The notes under the pieces are model-generated. The model saw only the letters and a program-made list of their open reading frames with translations, was not told where the DNA came from and did not search any database. Below, in pieces: positions 28,758 through 37,027 of a DNA stretch of 64,000 nt. Where the stretch lies: positions 248,001 to 312,000 of the forward strand of contig NZ_LFVY01000002.1 in assembly GCF_001050155.1 (NCBI RefSeq), in the 5' to 3' direction. The translations under genes were made by a program, and so were the position numbers. The stretch comes from Nitratireductor soli (lineage in GTDB: Bacteria; Pseudomonadota; Alphaproteobacteria; Rhizobiales; Rhizobiaceae). The number at the start of each line of letters is the position of its first letter. Positions within the stretch are counted from its first letter, which is position 1.

Positions 28758-29665
28758 TGCTCGGCCTCCTCAAGATTTTCCTGCGCAACCGCAAGGCCGC
28801 CGCCGGCCTGCTCATCGTCCTGTTCTATGTCACCGTGGCGCTGGCCGCCCCCATCATCACCAGCCATGATCCCAACAAGCGCGTCAGCCGCCCGCACCAG
28901 CCGCCGGGCGTCGAATATGTTATGGGCACGACGCGCATGGGACGCGACGTCTATACCCAGCTCGTCTGGGGCACGCGCACCTCGCTGATGGTCGGCATCC
29001 TGGCAGGCCTGATCGTCACGCTGATCGGTACCGTGGTCGGGCTGACCGCCGCCTATTACGGCGGGGCGACGGACGAGGCGCTGAACTTCGCCACCAATGT
29101 CGTGCTGGTGCTGCCGCAGCTGCCGCTACTGCTGGTGCTGGCTGCCTTTCTCGGTCAGGTCGGGCCGCTGGCCATCGCCGTCATCATCGGGCTCACCTCC
29201 TGGGCCTGGGGCGCGCGCGTCACCCGCGCCCAGGCGATGACCTTGAAGAACCGCGAGTTCATCCAGGCTTCGCAGCTCATCGGCGAACCGGTCTGGCGCA
29301 TGATCCTGGTCGAGATGCTGCCCAACCTCCTGTCGATCATCGGCTTCAACTTCATCGGCAGCGTCATCTTCACCATCATCACCCAGGCGACGCTGGAGTT
29401 CCTGGGCCTCGGCGACCCGTTGTCGGTCTCCTGGGGCACCATGCTCTACAACGCCAAGAACGCCTCGGCGATCACCGTCGGGGCCTGGTGGGAAATGGTC
29501 GCGCCGTGCGCGGCGATCGTGCTGATCGGCGTCGGCTTGTCGCTGCTCAATTTCGGCGTCGACGAGATTTCCAATCCGCGCCTGCGCACGCTGGGCGCCA
29601 TCGGCAAGGCGATGAAGCTGCAGAAGAAGCTCGACCGCGAGCGGCTGCTGGAGACAGAGGCATGA
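28757..29665 (+). CDS. ABC transporter permease, DppC type (chitooligosaccharide system)
   Basis: 302-residue permease subunit. A helix at ~17-37 is followed by a periplasmic segment with EYVMGTTRMGRDVYTQLVWG and five more helices. The coupling loop reads REFIQASQLIGEPVWRMILVEML. A charged C-terminal tail of about 30 residues (KAMKLQKKLDRERLLE) extends into the cytoplasm. The start at 28757 shares its first base with the upstream TGA. The stop overlaps the following ATPase start as ATGA. Confidence 0.9.
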   Translation: MLGLLKIFLRNRKAAAGLLIVLFYVTVALAAPIITSHDPNKRVSRPHQPPGVEYVMGTTRMGRDVYTQLVWGTRTSLMVGILAGLIVTLIGTVVGLTAAYYGGATDEALNFATNVVLVLPQLPLLLVLAAFLGQVGPLAIAVIIGLTSWAWGARVTRAQAMTLKNREFIQASQLIGEPVWRMILVEMLPNLLSIIGFNFIGSVIFTIITQATLEFLGLGDPLSVSWGTMLYNAKNASAITVGAWWEMVAPCAAIVLIGVGLSLLNFGVDEISNPRLRTLGAIGKAMKLQKKLDRERLLETEA

Positions 29666-30465
29666 GCGCGGCGAAATCCCTCCTGTCGGTGCAGAATCTC
29701 TGCGTCGATTATCTGACGCCGGCCGGCAGCTTCCGCGCCGTGCGCAACGTCTCGCTCGACATCGGCCACAACGAGATCATGGGGCTGGCCGGCGAAAGCG
29801 GCTGCGGCAAGAGCACCATCGCCTTCTCCCTCATGCGGCTGCATCGGCCGCCGGCCTTCATCAGCGACGGAAAAATCCTGTTCGACGGCGAGGACATTCT
29901 GGCCTTTCCGCGCCGCAAGCTCGAAGCCTGGCGCTGGAGCGGCGCGTCGATGGTGTTCCAGAGCGCCATGAATTCGCTCAACCCGGTGCTGACCGTGTTC
30001 GAGCAGTTCCGCGACATGCTGGCCCGCCATGAGAAGACGGGCCGCGAGGCGGCGCGTGCCAAGGCGGCGGAGATGATGGCCATGGTCGGCCTGCCCGCCG
30101 ACCGGCTCGACGCCTTCCCGCATCAGCTTTCCGGCGGCATGCGCCAGCGCGTCGTGCTGGCCATGGCGTTGACCTTGCGGCCGCGCCTGGTCATCATGGA
30201 CGAACCGACGACTGCGCTGGACGTGGTGGTGCAGCGCGAGATCCTGCAGGAGATCGTCGCGCTGCGCGGGAGGCTCGGCTTCTCGGTGCTGTTCATCACC
30301 CATGATCTGGCGCTGATGGCGCAGTTTGCCGACCGCATTGCCATCATGCTGGAAGGGCGCATCGTCGAGGAAGGCGCGGCGGAAAACCTCGTCGCCTTTC
30401 CGCGCCACGATTATACGCGCAAGCTGTGGGCCGCCATGCCGCGCATCGGAGGAACCGCCGCATGA
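29662..30465 (+). CDS. ABC transporter ATPase, DppD type (chitooligosaccharide system)
   Basis: 267-residue ATPase. Walker A is GESGCGKST, the Q-loop MVFQSAMNSLNP, the signature LSGGMRQR, Walker [13 protein letters not shown] and the H-loop ITHDLA. It ends soon after DYTRKLWAAMPR, so the oligopeptide C-terminal extension with its cysteine cluster is missing. The ATG at 29662 overlaps the permease stop by four bases. Confidence 0.9.
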   Translation: MSAAKSLLSVQNLCVDYLTPAGSFRAVRNVSLDIGHNEIMGLAGESGCGKSTIAFSLMRLHRPPAFISDGKILFDGEDILAFPRRKLEAWRWSGASMVFQSAMNSLNPVLTVFEQFRDMLARHEKTGREAARAKAAEMMAMVGLPADRLDAFPHQLSGGMRQRVVLAMALTLRPRLVIMDEPTTALDVVVQREILQEIVALRGRLGFSVLFITHDLALMAQFADRIAIMLEGRIVEEGAAENLVAFPRHDYTRKLWAAMPRIGGTAA

Positions 30466-31391
30466 GCGCGCCGCTGTTGAGCCTGGAAGGCGTATCCAAG
30501 ACGTTCCATGTGCGCCCCGTGCTGGGCGCTGTGCGCCGCGTCGAGGCGTTGCGCGATGTCACCTTTTCCATCGAGCCCGGCCGGGCGCTGGCGCTGGTCG
30601 GGGAAAGCGGTTCGGGCAAGAGCACCTGCGGCCGGGCGGTCATCCGCCATTTCGAGCCGAGCGCCGGCACGATCCGCTTTCGCGGCGAGGACATCTTTGC
30701 CGGCCGCACGCGCAGGGGCGACAGCGCCTATCTGCGCGCGGTGCAGATGGTGTTCCAGGATCCGTTCGCCTCGCTCAACCCGACGCACACGATCCGCCAC
30801 CATCTGGAGCGGCCCTTGCGCCTGCATGGCGGCACGGACGACCTTGAAGCGCGCCTGCGCAAAACCCTCTCCGATGTCGAGCTCGACCCCGACACGACGC
30901 TCGAGAAATTTCCCCACCAGCTTTCCGGCGGCCAGCGCCAGCGGGTCAGCTTCGCCCGCGCTCTTGCCGTCGGCGCGGAGCTGATCGTCGCCGACGAGCC
31001 AACCTCCATGCTCGACGTGTCGATCCGCAAATCCGTGCTCGACCTGATGCGGCGTTTGAAGGAGGAACGCAGCATCGCCTTCCTCTACATCACCCACGAC
31101 ATCGCCACGGCGCACTACATTGCCGAGGAGACGGCGGTCATGTTCGCCGGCCAGGTCATGGAGCGCGGGCCGTCCGACGCCGTCATCCGCAATCCGCGCC
31201 ATGCCTATTCCAAGCTGCTCATCTCCGCCGTGCCCGACCCGGCCCGCCGGTTCGATGCCGAGGCGGACGATGCCCTTGCCTTCACCCGGCAGGCCGATGC
31301 CGTGCGGGCCGATGCGGCCCGTCCCATCGCCGGTTACCGCGAAATTGCGCCGGGCCATTTCGTTGCCTATTCGGAGGCCGACAATGCCTGA
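30462..31391 (+). CDS. ABC transporter ATPase, DppF type (chitooligosaccharide system)
   Basis: 309-residue ATPase. Walker A is GESGSGKST, the Q-loop MVFQDPFASLNP, the signature LSGGQRQR, Walker B LIVADEPTSMLD and the H-loop ITHDIA. Its last ~45 residues (from about PDPARRFDAE) form a family-like C-terminal tail without the cysteine cluster of peptide importers. GGAGG lies nine bases before the ATG at 30462, which also overlaps the upstream stop by four bases. Its own stop overlaps the GNAT start by eight bases. Confidence 0.9.
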   Translation: MSAPLLSLEGVSKTFHVRPVLGAVRRVEALRDVTFSIEPGRALALVGESGSGKSTCGRAVIRHFEPSAGTIRFRGEDIFAGRTRRGDSAYLRAVQMVFQDPFASLNPTHTIRHHLERPLRLHGGTDDLEARLRKTLSDVELDPDTTLEKFPHQLSGGQRQRVSFARALAVGAELIVADEPTSMLDVSIRKSVLDLMRRLKEERSIAFLYITHDIATAHYIAEETAVMFAGQVMERGPSDAVIRNPRHAYSKLLISAVPDPARRFDAEADDALAFTRQADAVRADAARPIAGYREIAPGHFVAYSEADNA

Positions 31392-31839
31392 CCTGCTCGT
31401 ACCGCTTTACAGATTGCCGGCGGAAAGGCCGCGCGACGACGGAATCGCCATTCGCCGCGCCATCGCCCCGGAAATGCACGTGGTCTGCGACTTTGCCGAG
31501 CGGCATTTCAGCCGCAACTGGGCGAGCGAATGCGCCGTCGCTTTCGCCGCGCAGCCGCCCGGCGTCCTGGTTGCCGTCGAAGAGGGGCAACTGCTCGGGT
31601 TTGCCTGCTACGATGCGACGGCGAAGGGCTTCTTCGGCCCGACCGGCGTCGCTGAGGAAGCGCGCGGCCGTGGCGTCGGCGTCGGCCTTCTGATGGCGGC
31701 GCTCCACGCCATGCGGCAGGCGGGCTACGCCTATGCGGTGATCGGTGGCGCCGGCCCCGTCGACTTCTACAAGCGGCAATGCGGGGCGATCGAGATTCCC
31801 GGCTCCGACCCTGGCATCTATGGCGGCATGCTGCGCTGA
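31384..31839 (+). CDS. GNAT-family N-acetyltransferase
   Basis: 151-residue acyltransferase with the acetyl-CoA-binding motif A at about residues 80-105 (FFGPTGVAEEARGRGVGVGL, i.e. V...RG.G.G..L) and a C-terminal DFYKRQCGA strand typical of motif B. It overlaps the last transporter gene by eight bases (ATGCCTGA), so it is translated with it. Because the operon imports chitin oligomers, acetylation of glucosamine units or of a related amino sugar is an attractive guess. It could equally acetylate an unrelated amine. Confidence 0.78.
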   Translation: MPDLLVPLYRLPAERPRDDGIAIRRAIAPEMHVVCDFAERHFSRNWASECAVAFAAQPPGVLVAVEEGQLLGFACYDATAKGFFGPTGVAEEARGRGVGVGLLMAALHAMRQAGYAYAVIGGAGPVDFYKRQCGAIEIPGSDPGIYGGMLR

Positions 31840-31933
31840 TTGGCCCGCCCGCGCGCCTTCTCCGGGGCTATGCCTCGCGCAAAAATGATTTATACGTGCC
31901 AGCGAAACGCATCCTGGAAACTGGTGGGTGAAG

Positions 31934-33265
31934 ATGTCGAAGCGCGTGGCCTGGCACGAATTGTCGAAACTGTCCGATGCGGAGCGCAAGGTGCTGCTCA
32001 CGCGCACGGAAGACGATCTCACCCATTTCCTGGAGAATGTCGCGCCGATCATCGAGGCGGTGCGCAAGGAAGGCGATGCGGCGCTGTCGCGCTTTGCCCG
32101 CCTGTTCGACAAGGCGCCGGTGGAGGTGAACGAGATCGCCGCCACCGAGGCCGATTTCGATGCGGCGTTCAACAGTCTCGACCCGGAGATGATCGAGACG
32201 CTGGAATACTGCGCCGACAACATTCGCCGCTTCCACGAGGCGCAGCGCCCGGAAGAGATGTGGATGAAGGAAATCCGCCCCGGCGTTCTGGTCGGCGAGC
32301 GGGCGACCCCCATCGACAGCGTGGCGCTCTATTCGCCGCGCGGCAAGGGCACGTTTCCGTCGATGACGCTGATGACCGCCATTCCCGCCGTCGTCGCCGG
32401 CGTGCCGCTGCCCATCGTGCTCACCCCGCCCGGACCCGATGGCAAGGTCGATGCGGCCACTTTGGTTGCCGCGCGCATTGCCGGCATCAGGCACGTCTAC
32501 AAGGCTGGCGGCGGACAGGCCGTGGCGGCCGCCGCCTATGGCACGGACACCGTGCCGCGCTGCGCGAAATTCGAGGGGCCGGGCAGCCCGTGGATCGCCG
32601 CCGCCAAGCGCCTGCTGCAAGGCCAGATCGCCTCGCGCCTGCCGGCCGGCCCGACCGAATGCATCGTCCTTGCCGACGAGACCGCCGATCCGGAAATTGC
32701 CGCGCTCGACCTTCTGATCGAGGCGGAACACGGCAGCGACAGTTCCAATTTCCTCGTAACCTGGTCGCGCGATGTGGCCGAGAAGGTGCGCGATGCGCTG
32801 CCGAAGTTCTGGGCCGAGATGAGCGCCGTGCGGGTGCGCTATTCGTCGGATGTCCTGGGTGGCACGAGCGGCGGCATCGTGCTTGCCGAAACGCCGGACC
32901 AGGCCTTCGACTTCATCAACGACTATGCGCCGGAGCATTTGCAGATCCTGTCGAAGACGCCGTTCGAATATCTGTCGAAGGTGCGCAACGCCTCGGAAAT
33001 CCTGCTTGGCGAATACGCGCCGGGCTCGATGGCCAACTACGCCATGGGGCCGAACGCCGTGCTGCCCACCTCGGGCATGGCGCGCGCCCACTCGCCGCTC
33101 GGCGTCCATGATTTCATGAAGACCTCGTCCATCGCCCACGTGACCGAGAAAGGCTATGCCGAAATGGCCCCGCACACGCTGCGCTTCGCCCGCTATGAGG
33201 GGTTCGACGCGCACGGCAATGCGGTGACGCGGCTGAGGAACAACCACGTGGTGAAGGGCGAGTAG
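31934..33265 (+). CDS. Histidinol dehydrogenase paralogue with altered active site
   Basis: 443 residues, aligning end to end with HisD. The NAD-domain stretch (GVLVGERATPIDSVALYSPRG..TFPS) and the catalytic pair E334-H335 in YAPEHL are intact. Compared with E. coli HisD, the zinc ligand Gln259 is E263 here, His262 is kept (H266), the zinc ligand Asp360 is N368, His367 (histidinol contact) is A375, and His419 is kept (H427). Loss of the carboxylate ligand and the substrate histidine argues against histidinol as substrate; related paralogues oxidise other small alcohols such as sulfopropanediol. No other his genes are nearby. ATG at 31934 is favoured over GTG at 31928 by a GGTGGG five bases upstream. 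Confidence 0.82.
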   Translation: MSKRVAWHELSKLSDAERKVLLTRTEDDLTHFLENVAPIIEAVRKEGDAALSRFARLFDKAPVEVNEIAATEADFDAAFNSLDPEMIETLEYCADNIRRFHEAQRPEEMWMKEIRPGVLVGERATPIDSVALYSPRGKGTFPSMTLMTAIPAVVAGVPLPIVLTPPGPDGKVDAATLVAARIAGIRHVYKAGGGQAVAAAAYGTDTVPRCAKFEGPGSPWIAAAKRLLQGQIASRLPAGPTECIVLADETADPEIAALDLLIEAEHGSDSSNFLVTWSRDVAEKVRDALPKFWAEMSAVRVRYSSDVLGGTSGGIVLAETPDQAFDFINDYAPEHLQILSKTPFEYLSKVRNASEILLGEYAPGSMANYAMGPNAVLPTSGMARAHSPLGVHDFMKTSSIAHVTEKGYAEMAPHTLRFARYEGFDAHGNAVTRLRNNHVVKGE

Positions 33266-33291
33266 GGACCGCCCGAAATCGACGCAAGATC

Positions 33292-34491
33292 CTACACCTT
33301 TACGTCCTCCCAGGTCGAAATCGTTCTCAACTCGCTGAAGGCGGCCGAAAGAAACGACACGCCGAACAGCCCGACGACGATCCACAATCCGGCTTCAGGC
33401 GAAAGATAACTGCCGATCGCACCGCCGACGAATGCGCCCAGCGGGCGAATTCCGTAGATGGCCGTCTGGATGACGGCGTTCACCCGACCGAGCATCGCCT
33501 CGGGCGTGGCAAGCTGGCGAACCGTGTTCTGCGTCACGAGCCACATGGACGGGCCAAAGCCCATCAGGAAGAAGGCTGCATGGAGCAGGGGTTCCGCCGC
33601 TTCTTGCCGAACGATCAGAAGCAGTGCGGAGGCTCCGACGGATGATCCCGGGCCAAACAGCAGAACGATGCTCGGCGACACGGTGGCGGGCAGGCGCGCC
33701 ACGACCCAGGTTCCCAGGATGGCGGCGAGGCCGAAGGCGGCCATCAGGCGGGCAAAGATCGCCGGGTCTGCGCGGTAGACCTTGACGATCAACGGCACCA
33801 TGAGCACCAGCAGGATGGCGAAGGCCAGGTTCCAGAAAACGGCGCACAGCGAGATCGGGCGCAGTATCCCGCTGCCCACGACATAGGCCCCGCCCTTGAC
33901 CAGCCGCGAAACGATGGGTTCGCGATCCGCCCGCGGACGCTGAAACCTTGGCAATCCCCTGACAGAGGCCAATGCCAGGGCCGAGCATTCCGTCGCCACC
34001 CAGAACACCATCTCGGACGTCTGGAGGCTCAGCACGACGCCGAGGCCGAGCGGCACCAGAAAGGAGGCGATCGAGCGTGGCAGCGACAATTGGGCGTTGG
34101 CCCTCGATAGACCCGGCCTGTCGGTGAGCTTGGGAAGGATGGACAGGCTGACGAGGCCGAAGAGGACGATGCCGAAACCGGCGATGGCGATGGAGACACC
34201 GAACAGAAGCACATTGCCGGCGCCGATGGCCAGCGCCGCCGCCGCGAAACCGATCAGCGACAGGATCGCCGACGCGATGACCATGGTGCGAAGCTGCAAA
34301 TTGTCGACCAGCAGCCCGAACGGCAGCGAACCGACGAGATGGGCCATCGATTGGCACGCAACGAGGACGCCGATCGTTGCCGTCGATGCGTCAAAGACGA
34401 CCGCGGCGATGATCGGCACTGCGACGAGGGCAATCTGGTCGGCGATGTTCATGCCGTATGCCGACAGCACGAGCCTGTTCATGTGGGTCAT
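33292..34491 (-). CDS. MFS transporter (EntS-like 12-helix exporter)
   Basis: 399-residue integral membrane protein with about twelve hydrophobic segments in two halves. The conserved loop 2-3 region is visible near residue 57 (LPFGLLVDNLQLRTM, matching G..aDr..RR). The overall sequence resembles the MFS_3/EntS group of enterobactin-type exporters and multidrug efflux proteins. It is convergent with the HisD paralogue, with a 26-bp gap, and nothing in the neighbourhood defines a substrate. Confidence 0.82.
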   Translation of the reverse strand: MTHMNRLVLSAYGMNIADQIALVAVPIIAAVVFDASTATIGVLVACQSMAHLVGSLPFGLLVDNLQLRTMVIASAILSLIGFAAAALAIGAGNVLLFGVSIAIAGFGIVLFGLVSLSILPKLTDRPGLSRANAQLSLPRSIASFLVPLGLGVVLSLQTSEMVFWVATECSALALASVRGLPRFQRPRADREPIVSRLVKGGAYVVGSGILRPISLCAVFWNLAFAILLVLMVPLIVKVYRADPAIFARLMAAFGLAAILGTWVVARLPATVSPSIVLLFGPGSSVGASALLLIVRQEAAEPLLHAAFFLMGFGPSMWLVTQNTVRQLATPEAMLGRVNAVIQTAIYGIRPLGAFVGGAIGSYLSPEAGLWIVVGLFGVSFLSAAFSELRTISTWEDVKV

Positions 34492-34749
34492 TGCATGGTC
34501 TTCTCTGTGGCCACGCGTACCCTAGGAAGTCGCCGCGCGTGCAAGCCACCCGTTTCTTGCGCAAGACGCCACGGTCGCTGCAGCGTGCGCAAGACCGCAA
34601 GACCGCAAACAGCGTCGCACGCTGCTGCGGTACGTTCGGGGACATGAGCGTCGCTTACAATGTCGCCATGGAGGCTGGCGCGCAGGCAATGCGGGGCGCG
34701 TTGGAGCGGTTGGTGGACAGAGTGTGAGGACGGACGGCGTGGCGCTCGA
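34492..34749. other. Intergenic region without recognised genes
   Basis: 258 bp between the MFS start and the ampR stop. It contains a short tandem of GCAAGACC units around 34588-34609 and several GCTGC/GCAGC dyads. A short open frame on the plus strand (MSVAYNVAMEAGAQAMRGA..) ending at 34727 has no recognisable features. It must contain the MFS promoter, but no clear boxes were seen. Confidence 0.4.
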
Positions 34750-35622
34750 CTATGTTGCGTCTATCTCTGCCAGGATCCACTGGCGAAAAGCCCGCATGGA
34801 CGCGGTCTCTGGGCGCGATTTCAAGCGGGTCAGCCAGTAGCTTCCGGCGAACGCCGTGATGTCGAAGGGCTGCACGATGCGGCCTCCGGCGATTTCCCGG
34901 GCAAACATTGCCACGGGAACGAGGGCTACGCCCGCCCCTTGCGCCGCCGCTTCCACCACGGCCAGCGACGAATCGAACATCCAGCCGCGCAGGCTTGGCG
35001 GATCGATGTTTGCGGCCCTGAACCATAGGGACCATTCGTCGCGGCGGTAGGAACGCAGCAATTCCTCGTCGGCCAGGTCCGCCGGGTTGCGCAGACGCGC
35101 GCCAATGGCTGGTGCGCAGACGGGTGAAAGCGGAACGTCCATCAAGTGGGTCACCTCGGTTCCATGCCATGCGCCATCGCCGAACCGGATGAAGAAATCG
35201 AGGCCATCGACGAGAATGTCGGCGCGGTTGTTGTTCGTCTTCAGGCGAAAATCCACATAAGGATGCTGCTCCTTGAAGCCTTTCAGGCGGGAGAGGAGCC
35301 AGCCGATCGCAAACGTTCCCACCACCCCGACGGTCAGGATCTCGCGGAAATTGCCTTCCTCGAGCTGGCTGAGCGTTGCGCTCATGCGGTGAAACGCGTC
35401 GGTGAGCGCCGGCAGCAGGAGGTGGCCTTCATCGGTCAGGGCCAAGCCCCGCGGGAGGCGCTCGAAAAGCGACATCCCCAGGGTCGCTTCCAGAATTCGT
35501 ACCTGATGGCTGATGGCCGTTTGCGTCACCCGCAGCTCAAGGCCGGCTCGCGTGAAACTGCCGAGCCGTGCAGAAGCTTCGAAAGCGCGCAGGGCGTTGA
35601 GCGGGAGTTGTGAAACTTCCAT
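34750..35622 (-). CDS. ampR: AmpR, LysR-type regulator of ampC
   Basis: 290-residue LysR-type regulator. Residues ~5-65 hold the helix-turn-helix (LPLNALRAFEASARLGSFTRA, VTQTAISHQVR). The effector domain carries stretches that recur in AmpR: VGVVGTFAIGWLL near residue 97, NNNRADILVDGLDFFIRFGDGAWH, LRSYRRDEWSLWF and YWLTRLKSRPET. AmpR responds to muropeptides (activating) and UDP-MurNAc-pentapeptide (repressing). The divergent class C beta-lactamase gene 189 bp away is the textbook arrangement, so identification rests on both sequence and context. The cognate ampG and ampD genes are not in this window. Confidence 0.9.
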   Translation of the reverse strand: MEVSQLPLNALRAFEASARLGSFTRAGLELRVTQTAISHQVRILEATLGMSLFERLPRGLALTDEGHLLLPALTDAFHRMSATLSQLEEGNFREILTVGVVGTFAIGWLLSRLKGFKEQHPYVDFRLKTNNNRADILVDGLDFFIRFGDGAWHGTEVTHLMDVPLSPVCAPAIGARLRNPADLADEELLRSYRRDEWSLWFRAANIDPPSLRGWMFDSSLAVVEAAAQGAGVALVPVAMFAREIAGGRIVQPFDITAFAGSYWLTRLKSRPETASMRAFRQWILAEIDAT

Positions 35623-35811
35623 AGGGCCTAATTCTCCTGAGCGCTATGCGCCCGCCGTGACAGAAGGGGTTATCTAAAGGGTCGAGATTTTCTCATGCCT
35701 GAGCAAACAAATCATCGTTTGGCGAGGATCGCATTTCCACGTATCCGCATTCTAGCGGCAAATTGCTGCGGGAGGAGGCGAAAATTCAACAAAAAGGAAA
35801 TTATAACTGAT
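35623..35811. promoter_or_regulatory. ampR-ampC divergent control region
   Basis: 189-bp spacer between divergent ampR and ampC. LysR-type T-N11-A motifs are expected here. A segment near 35751-35766 (TTCTAGCGGCAAATTG) loosely resembles the enterobacterial AmpR box TCTGCTGCTAAATTT, but its position only about 45-60 bp from the ampC start is closer than usual. AAAAGGAAA precedes the ampC ATG. Confidence 0.45.
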
Positions 35812-37002
35812 ATGAGAAAAATCTATCCACGACAGCTTTTCTCCGCCGCTGCGGCTTTTCTGGCCCTCAATCTCAACGCCCACGCTGCCGGGAACGGCGC
35901 CCAGGGAGAGCTTCAGGCGATCGTCGACGAGACGATCCGGCCGATAATGCGGCAAAACGAAATTCCCGGAATGGCGGTGGCAATCACGATTGGGGGAGAG
36001 CGTTATTTCTTCAACTACGGCGTCGCTTCAAAAGAGAGCGGGCAAGCTGTCACTGAAAACACCATCTTCGAGATCGGCTCGGTGAGCAAGACCTTTACCG
36101 CCACCCTTGGCGCTCTCGCACAGGTGCGGGGAAAGCTGTCTCTCTCCGACAGCGCAAGCAAATACCTGCCGGCCCTGACAGGCAGCGCTTTCGATGAGAT
36201 CAAACTTCTTGAACTCGCGACCTACACGGCGGGCGGGCTGCCTTTGCAGTTCCCTGACGAGGTCACTGATCAGGACGAGATGATCGCCTATTACAAAAAC
36301 TGGCAGCCGACCTATGCCCCGGGCACCAATCGGGTCTATTCGAACCCAAGCATCGGCCTGTTCGGTTATCTGGCCGCAAGAAGCATGGGTGAGCCCTTTG
36401 ATGACCTGATGGAAGGAACCCTCATCCCGATGCTTGGCCTGAAGGATACCTATGTCAAGGTTCCGAACGAGCGGATGGGCGACTATGCCTATGGCTATTC
36501 GAGGACCGGCAAGCCAGTTCGCGTCAACCCGGGCATGCTTGCCTCGGAGGCCTATGGTGTGAAGACGACCGCCGCCGACATGATCCGTTTTGCCGAGGCG
36601 AATCTCGATGGCGCGGAACTGGATGCCGAACTCCAGCATGCCATCAAGGCAACGCATACCGGATACTACCGGGTCGGCGGCATGATCCAGGGTCTGGGTT
36701 GGGAGATGTATCCCGGTGACGCGGGGCTTGATCGCCTGTTGTCCGGAAATACGTCTGAAATGGCATTCGAGCCGAACACGGTGGATAAGCTCAGCCAGTC
36801 GCAGTCGCATCGGGAAGACATGCTGATCAACAAAACCGGCTCGACAATCGGTTTCGGCGCCTATGTCGTTTTCGCGCCGGCCAGGAACATCGGTATCGTG
36901 ATGCTGGCCAACAAGAACTATCCCAATCCCGTGCGCGTCGAGGCCGGATACCGGCTGCTGAAGGCATTGGAAAACCTGCCCTCCGTCCCAGGCGGGCGCT
37001 GA
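35812..37002 (+). CDS. ampC: Class C beta-lactamase AmpC
   Basis: 396-residue periplasmic serine beta-lactamase. The signal peptide is residues 1-26 (ending LNLNAHAA). All class C motifs are intact: S90-V-S-K93 nucleophile motif, Y176-S-N178 and K341-T-G343. YGVKTTAADM and the C-terminal LANKNYPNPVR are typical of the family. Length is normal for AmpC. It hydrolyses penicillins and cephalosporins. Together with divergent ampR it should be inducible through cell-wall recycling products, comparable to the OCH enzymes of Ochrobactrum. The ATG at 35812 is chosen because the signal peptide begins there; an upstream in-frame ATG would add a non-signal extension. Confidence 0.93.
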   Translation: MRKIYPRQLFSAAAAFLALNLNAHAAGNGAQGELQAIVDETIRPIMRQNEIPGMAVAITIGGERYFFNYGVASKESGQAVTENTIFEIGSVSKTFTATLGALAQVRGKLSLSDSASKYLPALTGSAFDEIKLLELATYTAGGLPLQFPDEVTDQDEMIAYYKNWQPTYAPGTNRVYSNPSIGLFGYLAARSMGEPFDDLMEGTLIPMLGLKDTYVKVPNERMGDYAYGYSRTGKPVRVNPGMLASEAYGVKTTAADMIRFAEANLDGAELDAELQHAIKATHTGYYRVGGMIQGLGWEMYPGDAGLDRLLSGNTSEMAFEPNTVDKLSQSQSHREDMLINKTGSTIGFGAYVVFAPARNIGIVMLANKNYPNPVRVEAGYRLLKALENLPSVPGGR

Positions 37003-37027
37003 GCAAGCCGCTGCGAGGCCGGTTGCT

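Noticed and set aside
31934-33265. Annotation as a histidine-biosynthesis HisD gene.
   Set aside because: No other his genes are near, and two metal-site positions plus the substrate histidine of HisD are substituted.
34588-34615. Tandem GCAAGACC units as the start of a CRISPR or microsatellite array.
   Set aside because: Only two to three imperfect short units with no spacers; too small to mean anything.
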